NCBI GenBank assembly: GCA_049680365.1
Contig: JBAUHQ010000481.1
Coordinates: 1 to 19,547, forward strand
Reading direction: 5' to 3'
Source: K23-9 sp049680365
GTDB taxonomy: Bacteria > Planctomycetota > Planctomycetia > Pirellulales > Pirellulaceae
DNA: 19,547 bases
The notes beneath the pieces were generated by a model, which was not told where the DNA came from, did not search any database, and was given only the letters and a program-made list of their open reading frames with translations. How positions within the stretch are numbered: position 1 is the stretch's first letter; each line of letters begins with the position of its first letter. A program made the position numbers and the translations under genes. Shown piece after piece: positions 15,561 through 19,547 of this stretch.

Positions 15561-18457
15561 TCTTCCTTCTCCAGCAATTCATCGTTTGATTCGGTAGTCG
15601 GCTTTGGCCCTTGCTGCCCACGTTGATACATCATTCGGAATCGGCCCAAATCCAGCGTGGGAACTTCAAACTCCACGTCCGTCAGTTTGATCTCAGTGTA
15701 GACGGGCCTGCCGGCGGCATCGTATCCTCGTAACTGACGCGATGATGACCAGACCATCCAAGGGTCACGCTCTCGCACCAGCCGATCCTCGCTGGTCAGA
15801 TACGTGATGATCGCAACCGTGGCATCGGTCGGCTCCATCTTGAACTTTATGCCAGGGTTACCACGCGCGAGCGTCATCAATTCCTTGGGATCAACCGTCG
15901 CTCCCGACAAATCCAATTCACCCAGTGCGGAGCACTTGTCCGCCAAAGCGGCTAAGGCACCTTTGGCTATTTGACCGTCCGAAAGATCAATTGACGAAAG
16001 GAATCGAAACGGCGGCAACTTGTCGACGGTCTCTTTTGATAGGGAGGTCCGACCCAAGCCCAACCGAGTCAACAAACGCGACTTCGCAAGCAGCGGTAGC
16101 GAGTCTTCTGCAATCGTATTTCCTTTGAGCGACAGCTCCTGCCAATTACCATGATCGAGAATCCGACCGATGGCTGAATCGCTTAACTTGCAATCGTCCA
16201 AATTCAGTTTCGAGAGCGATCGCGGCAATTCCCACGATTGCATCAATGCGTCAGTCAGCGGCGCACCAGGCGCTTCTAGTTTGACCAAATTCTTTAGTTC
16301 AATTAGATCAGCGAAGGCGGCTTCGGAGGCAACTGGATACGCCAACGTCAGAGACTGAAGTCCTTTCGCCTTCAAGACTTCGCGAACCACCCCGTCGGAC
16401 AGCGTCGCGCCGCCCGCGACGAACCACTCCAGCGAATCCACCTGCGATACGTCGGCCGTCGGAATAGGCCTCAGCGCCGCCAATCCTTTGATCTTTGGCG
16501 CATTTTTGACGACAAAGTAGTTCCCCATTTCGCTGACAATCATTGGGGAAACAAGCTTGGGAACATTGACCAATCGCAGCGCACTAATTTGCGATCGATT
16601 TTCATAGTGCTGCACCGACAACCAAGTCAACTCAGGCTTATCCTCCAATCGAATCGCGGTGGATTCGTTGGGGACCACCAGCGATTCCAACTTTGGAAAC
16701 AGATTGTTGATAATCCCCAGGGTTTTTGGCTCAATCTGCGACTCGTTAAAGGTCAGTCTCTTGATCGATGGCATCTTGGACAACTGTTGCACATTCTTTA
16801 CCGACACAATTGAACTGCCCAAATTCAATTCATTGATGCGTTCGTTAGACGCTAGCGGGGAAAGATCAAGGTCATCAAGTCGCAATCCGAAGAGCGAGAT
16901 GCTTGTCGGACCCGACAACTTGGCATACGACTGAATTAGTTTTTCACGATGTGACTTTTCATGCGTGTAGTCGATTCCATGATCCTCTGAACCTAATTGA
17001 CTGTATGAGTTGGCAACGACACCCGCCAGCTTTTCGCAATCTTTGATCGTGATCGACTCGAAGCTCTGTGGATCAAAATCCACTCTCTCCATCAAAGGCA
17101 CGTTTGTTAAACGCAGGTTGCGAGTCCATGCGAGAACAGGAGCCCGCTCGCCATCGGCAACGCGGCGCAGCGGATTGCGACGAATCGCGTCAATCTTTGG
17201 CAATTTCGGTAGATCACTGAGCGTTAGATCGTGCAACTGAAAGACATCAATCTCCAAATGCTCCAGTTGAGGCATCGTGCTGACAGTGACATCAAAGACG
17301 TTGTGATTGACGAACTGGTCACGTGACTGCAGAAACAATTGCTGTAGCTGCGGCCAACTCTGAAACACCACTTCGCCCGCTTGGCCCGTATCAGGTCGAT
17401 CGATGTGCAGTTCGACCAGTGTGTCTTTCAATGGCGTCGTGGTCCAAGCTTCGTTGGGCACATCGCATCCGAACGCACAGAGACGTTTTAGCCGGGGCAT
17501 GGTCGCGAACTGGCGCAACGCGTTTTCGTTGCAATTTGTTTTCGCAATATTCAGATGCGACACGAGTTGGCATCTTGCAATTGATTGCACGGTCGCTGCG
17601 TCAATCGCACGGCCCGCAATTCGCAGGTCCACCAAATAACGCATCGATGGTAAACGCCGCAAAGGTGTTGTTTCGTATTCTCCGCCGCCAATGCGCAGGG
17701 AACGCAAATGTGGTAGTCGGCAAACGGCTTCCAGATCTTCTTGGGATGGCTGCTGGATATCAACTTTGGTGATTCGCCTCCAACTGTCCAATAGATTCTG
17801 AGGCGCTCGCTTGATCAACAAGCGAGGCACGATGAACCGAAACTGGACAGCAGCTTTGCTGCTAACTTGTTTTTCAAACTGTTTTTCGACTCGATGGATG
17901 TGCTGCTGATGCTTCCAGTAACCCATCGGCAAAGCAATCAAGCCAATCAGCACCAGTAAATCTGAAAGCGACAATGAAACTCGCCGTGGTTTTTTAGTCT
18001 TGCCAGCGTTCGGCGAAGGTTTCTTCTGAGAAGCCCGAGTGCCACGGCGCAAGTACCAACAAACCAATCCAATGACGCTGATTGTCAAAACCAAATCGAT
18101 CGCCGCAGCTCCGAAAAACCATTGCTTGGAGTCGACATTGTTGGCAAAGTCATGTTGAACGAGGTACCGAAGCGGCCAACCGGCTTCGGTCACGACACCG
18201 TTGATGCCGTCTTCCATCACCATGTCAAAGTCGTCGGTCGGCTTGTCGCCCGTAACCTCTATTTCGACGTATTCGTAGGGAGCATTCATCACGGCCATCA
18301 ACGCCAAAACGCATAGGGTTCCGAAGACGACACGAATGTTCCAGCGTCTTGTCACTGCAACATCGGCTGGACCTTCAAAGACGTCGATTTTCCCGTCTTC
18401 GTTCAGATTGCCGTCCTCATCGACCTTTGCGTCGGCGTCGGCACTTTCATGTGACAT
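15557..18457 (-). CDS. Membrane-anchored leucine-rich-repeat protein, LRRs predicted periplasmic
   Basis: The protein has 966 residues. An acidic N-terminus (1-35, including DEDGNLNEDGKIDVF) precedes three hydrophobic segments at about 41-59, 113-135 and 161-180. The basic loop RRGTRASQKKPSPNAGKTKK (137 onward) lies between the second and third; by the positive-inside rule the N-terminus and this loop are cytoplasmic and residues after about 181 are periplasmic. The third segment, SLSLSDLLVLIGLIALPMGYW, resembles a membrane motif frequent in planctomycete proteins. From about 225 to 900 run irregular leucine-rich repeats (for example LRSLRIGG, LSKLNLDDCKLSDSAIGRIL, LGELDLSGATVD). A short non-LRR tail ends in acidic residues. 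LRRs bind proteins or other ligands; no enzyme motif is visible. It precedes the DUF4034-like lipoprotein with an ATGA overlap and follows the esterase gene by 70 bases. Confidence 0.85.
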   Translation of the reverse strand: MSHESADADAKVDEDGNLNEDGKIDVFEGPADVAVTRRWNIRVVFGTLCVLALMAVMNAPYEYVEIEVTGDKPTDDFDMVMEDGINGVVTEAGWPLRYLVQHDFANNVDSKQWFFGAAAIDLVLTISVIGLVCWYLRRGTRASQKKPSPNAGKTKKPRRVSLSLSDLLVLIGLIALPMGYWKHQQHIHRVEKQFEKQVSSKAAVQFRFIVPRLLIKRAPQNLLDSWRRITKVDIQQPSQEDLEAVCRLPHLRSLRIGGGEYETTPLRRLPSMRYLVDLRIAGRAIDAATVQSIARCQLVSHLNIAKTNCNENALRQFATMPRLKRLCAFGCDVPNEAWTTTPLKDTLVELHIDRPDTGQAGEVVFQSWPQLQQLFLQSRDQFVNHNVFDVTVSTMPQLEHLEIDVFQLHDLTLSDLPKLPKIDAIRRNPLRRVADGERAPVLAWTRNLRLTNVPLMERVDFDPQSFESITIKDCEKLAGVVANSYSQLGSEDHGIDYTHEKSHREKLIQSYAKLSGPTSISLFGLRLDDLDLSPLASNERINELNLGSSIVSVKNVQQLSKMPSIKRLTFNESQIEPKTLGIINNLFPKLESLVVPNESTAIRLEDKPELTWLSVQHYENRSQISALRLVNVPKLVSPMIVSEMGNYFVVKNAPKIKGLAALRPIPTADVSQVDSLEWFVAGGATLSDGVVREVLKAKGLQSLTLAYPVASEAAFADLIELKNLVKLEAPGAPLTDALMQSWELPRSLSKLNLDDCKLSDSAIGRILDHGNWQELSLKGNTIAEDSLPLLAKSRLLTRLGLGRTSLSKETVDKLPPFRFLSSIDLSDGQIAKGALAALADKCSALGELDLSGATVDPKELMTLARGNPGIKFKMEPTDATVAIITYLTSEDRLVRERDPWMVWSSSRQLRGYDAAGRPVYTEIKLTDVEFEVPTLDLGRFRMMYQRGQQGPKPTTESNDELLEKEE

Positions 18458-18527
18458 TTAGCGTTTGCCCTTTTCAAAAAAACCAACGTTCTAACATCGG
18501 CCTGACACGTGTTTGCCAACCAACCGG

Positions 18528-19457
18528 TCACGACGCTCCATTTAACATTTCCCTGGTGCAACGACCAATTTCGTTGATGGCTACTAGCGAACAATCAAAC
18601 GCCTGGGAAAAATGAATGAAACCGTGCAACATGCCTTCGTAAATTTCTGAAGTCGTGGGCACGCCAGCAGACTCCAAACGGGCAATAAACGCCTCTGCTT
18701 CAGAGCGGAGGACATCGTACTGGGCGATGACAATATGAGCTGGCGGTAAACCGTCTAGGGATTCTTCGCTTAGCGGCGAAGCCAACGGGTGACGTCGATT
18801 TGGCGATGTAGGATCGCCGGTATAGTTTTGCCAAAACCACTGCATCGTTTTGGCCGTCAGCCCGAATCCATCGGCGTAGTCTTGGTACGTCTGGCCGGAC
18901 ATGGAACCGTCCAGGACTGGGTAAATCAATACTTGCCCCGCCAACCTGGGGCCACCACGATCGCGTGACATCATGCAAACGGCCGCCGCAAGATTTCCGC
19001 CCGCACTATCGCCGGCAACCAGCATTGGTCCACTAATTCCATACGACGCGTGATCCATCGACAACACATCGCACACAGTGAAGCAGTCCTCGATCGCTGC
19101 GGGGAACGGATCTTCGGGGGGGCGTCGATAGTCAACGCTAACGACCGAAGCACCCGATGCGATCGCAAGTCGTCGGCATAAAACGTCATGACTGGCGATG
19201 CTGCCCAGCACCCAACCGCCACCGTGAAAGAAAACGATCGTGCCACTCGGTTCGTTGACGACGTCAGGTTTGTAAATGCGAACCGAAACGCCAGCGATGT
19301 TCTCATCCAACACTTCGGCAACACTCGGTGGATCTCCAAAGAATGGCAGCGTATCAAAGACTCTGCGTGCATCGGCCAACTCGCGCTCGTACCACTGCGG
19401 CGCTTGGGCCTCGGCAACGGCAGCCAAAAATGCTTGGCTTTGTGGATGAAGCGTCAT
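18528..19457 (-). CDS. Alpha/beta hydrolase of the hormone-sensitive lipase (family IV esterase) type
   Basis: The protein has 309 residues from the ATG at 19457, chosen because a GGAG site lies 5 bases upstream; a further in-frame ATG at 19511 would add 18 residues without family resemblance. Hallmarks of the HSL/bacterial esterase family are all present: oxyanion motif HGGGW (78-82), nucleophile motif GDSAGG (S151), YRRPPEDPFPAAIED after the central strand, catalytic Asp in AQYDVLRSEAEAF (D248) and His in GMLHGF (H278). It probably hydrolyses short-chain esters. No signal peptide is visible, so it is likely cytoplasmic. Residue changes such as RRPPED instead of the usual RLAPEH are mild. 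It heads a same-strand trio with the LRR and lipoprotein genes, but the 70-base gap and unrelated type leave operon membership open. Confidence 0.92.
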   Translation of the reverse strand: MTLHPQSQAFLAAVAEAQAPQWYERELADARRVFDTLPFFGDPPSVAEVLDENIAGVSVRIYKPDVVNEPSGTIVFFHGGGWVLGSIASHDVLCRRLAIASGASVVSVDYRRPPEDPFPAAIEDCFTVCDVLSMDHASYGISGPMLVAGDSAGGNLAAAVCMMSRDRGGPRLAGQVLIYPVLDGSMSGQTYQDYADGFGLTAKTMQWFWQNYTGDPTSPNRRHPLASPLSEESLDGLPPAHIVIAQYDVLRSEAEAFIARLESAGVPTTSEIYEGMLHGFIHFSQAFDCSLVAINEIGRCTREMLNGAS

Positions 19458-19462
19458 GGGGA

Positions 19463-19466
19463 CTCC
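19463..19466 (-). promoter_or_regulatory. Ribosome binding site choosing the esterase start
   Basis: GGAG on the minus strand is spaced 5 bases from the ATG at 19457 and supports that start over the upstream ATG at 19511. Confidence 0.55.
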
Positions 19467-19547
19467 AGAAGGTCTTCGATTCGCCGCGTGGTCATTCGCA
19501 CGTCGTGGCATTCCATAACCAATTTTGACGCTGCCTTAGCATAACCG

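Overview
The window looks like part of a planctomycete chromosome, most likely a Pirellulaceae (Rhodopirellula-type) member. The grounds are a giant exported protein combining a Pirellula/Verrucomicrobium-type dehydrogenase propeller with a PVC-type haem domain, a transmembrane Hanks-type kinase next to an ECF sigma factor, exported SGNH and ThuA-like proteins beside them, an N-terminally anchored leucine-rich-repeat protein, and intergenic hairpin repeats. No tRNA, rRNA, CRISPR array, transposase or phage gene was seen, and no gap between genes exceeds 300 bases.

Layout. (1) Positions 1-2365, plus strand: the 3' part of an ankyrin/SUFU-domain gene, then a secreted protein with two fasciclin domains. 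Each of the two genes is followed within about 20 bases by a copy of the same 68-base inverted-repeat element. (2) Positions 2372-12114, minus strand, six genes in one direction. Reading 5' to 3' on that strand they are an ECF sigma factor, a transmembrane Ser/Thr kinase whose periplasmic part resembles a TAXI-type substrate-binding protein, a putative glycoside hydrolase, a ThuA-like protein, an SGNH-like protein (ATGA overlap with the ThuA-like gene) and the large PVC-type haem/dehydrogenase protein. (3) Position 12361-13044, plus strand, divergent from the sigma factor: a thioredoxin-fold lipoprotein. (4) Positions 13080-19457, minus strand: an HSL-type alpha/beta hydrolase, a membrane-anchored LRR protein, and a lipoprotein with a propeller-like middle and a DUF4034-like C-terminus. 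The last two genes overlap by ATGA.

How the genes may work together. The best candidate for an undescribed system is block 2. A one-protein receptor with a binding-protein-like periplasmic domain and a cytoplasmic kinase sits between a sigma factor and a run of exported carbohydrate/redox-type proteins. The simplest model is ligand sensing outside the cytoplasmic membrane, kinase signalling to the ECF factor, and expression of the exported enzymes. The domain calls come from motifs read in the sequence; the functional link between the genes is inference from order, strand and spacing. The LRR protein and lipoprotein of block 4 are both predicted to face the periplasm and look like a translationally coupled pair of unknown function.
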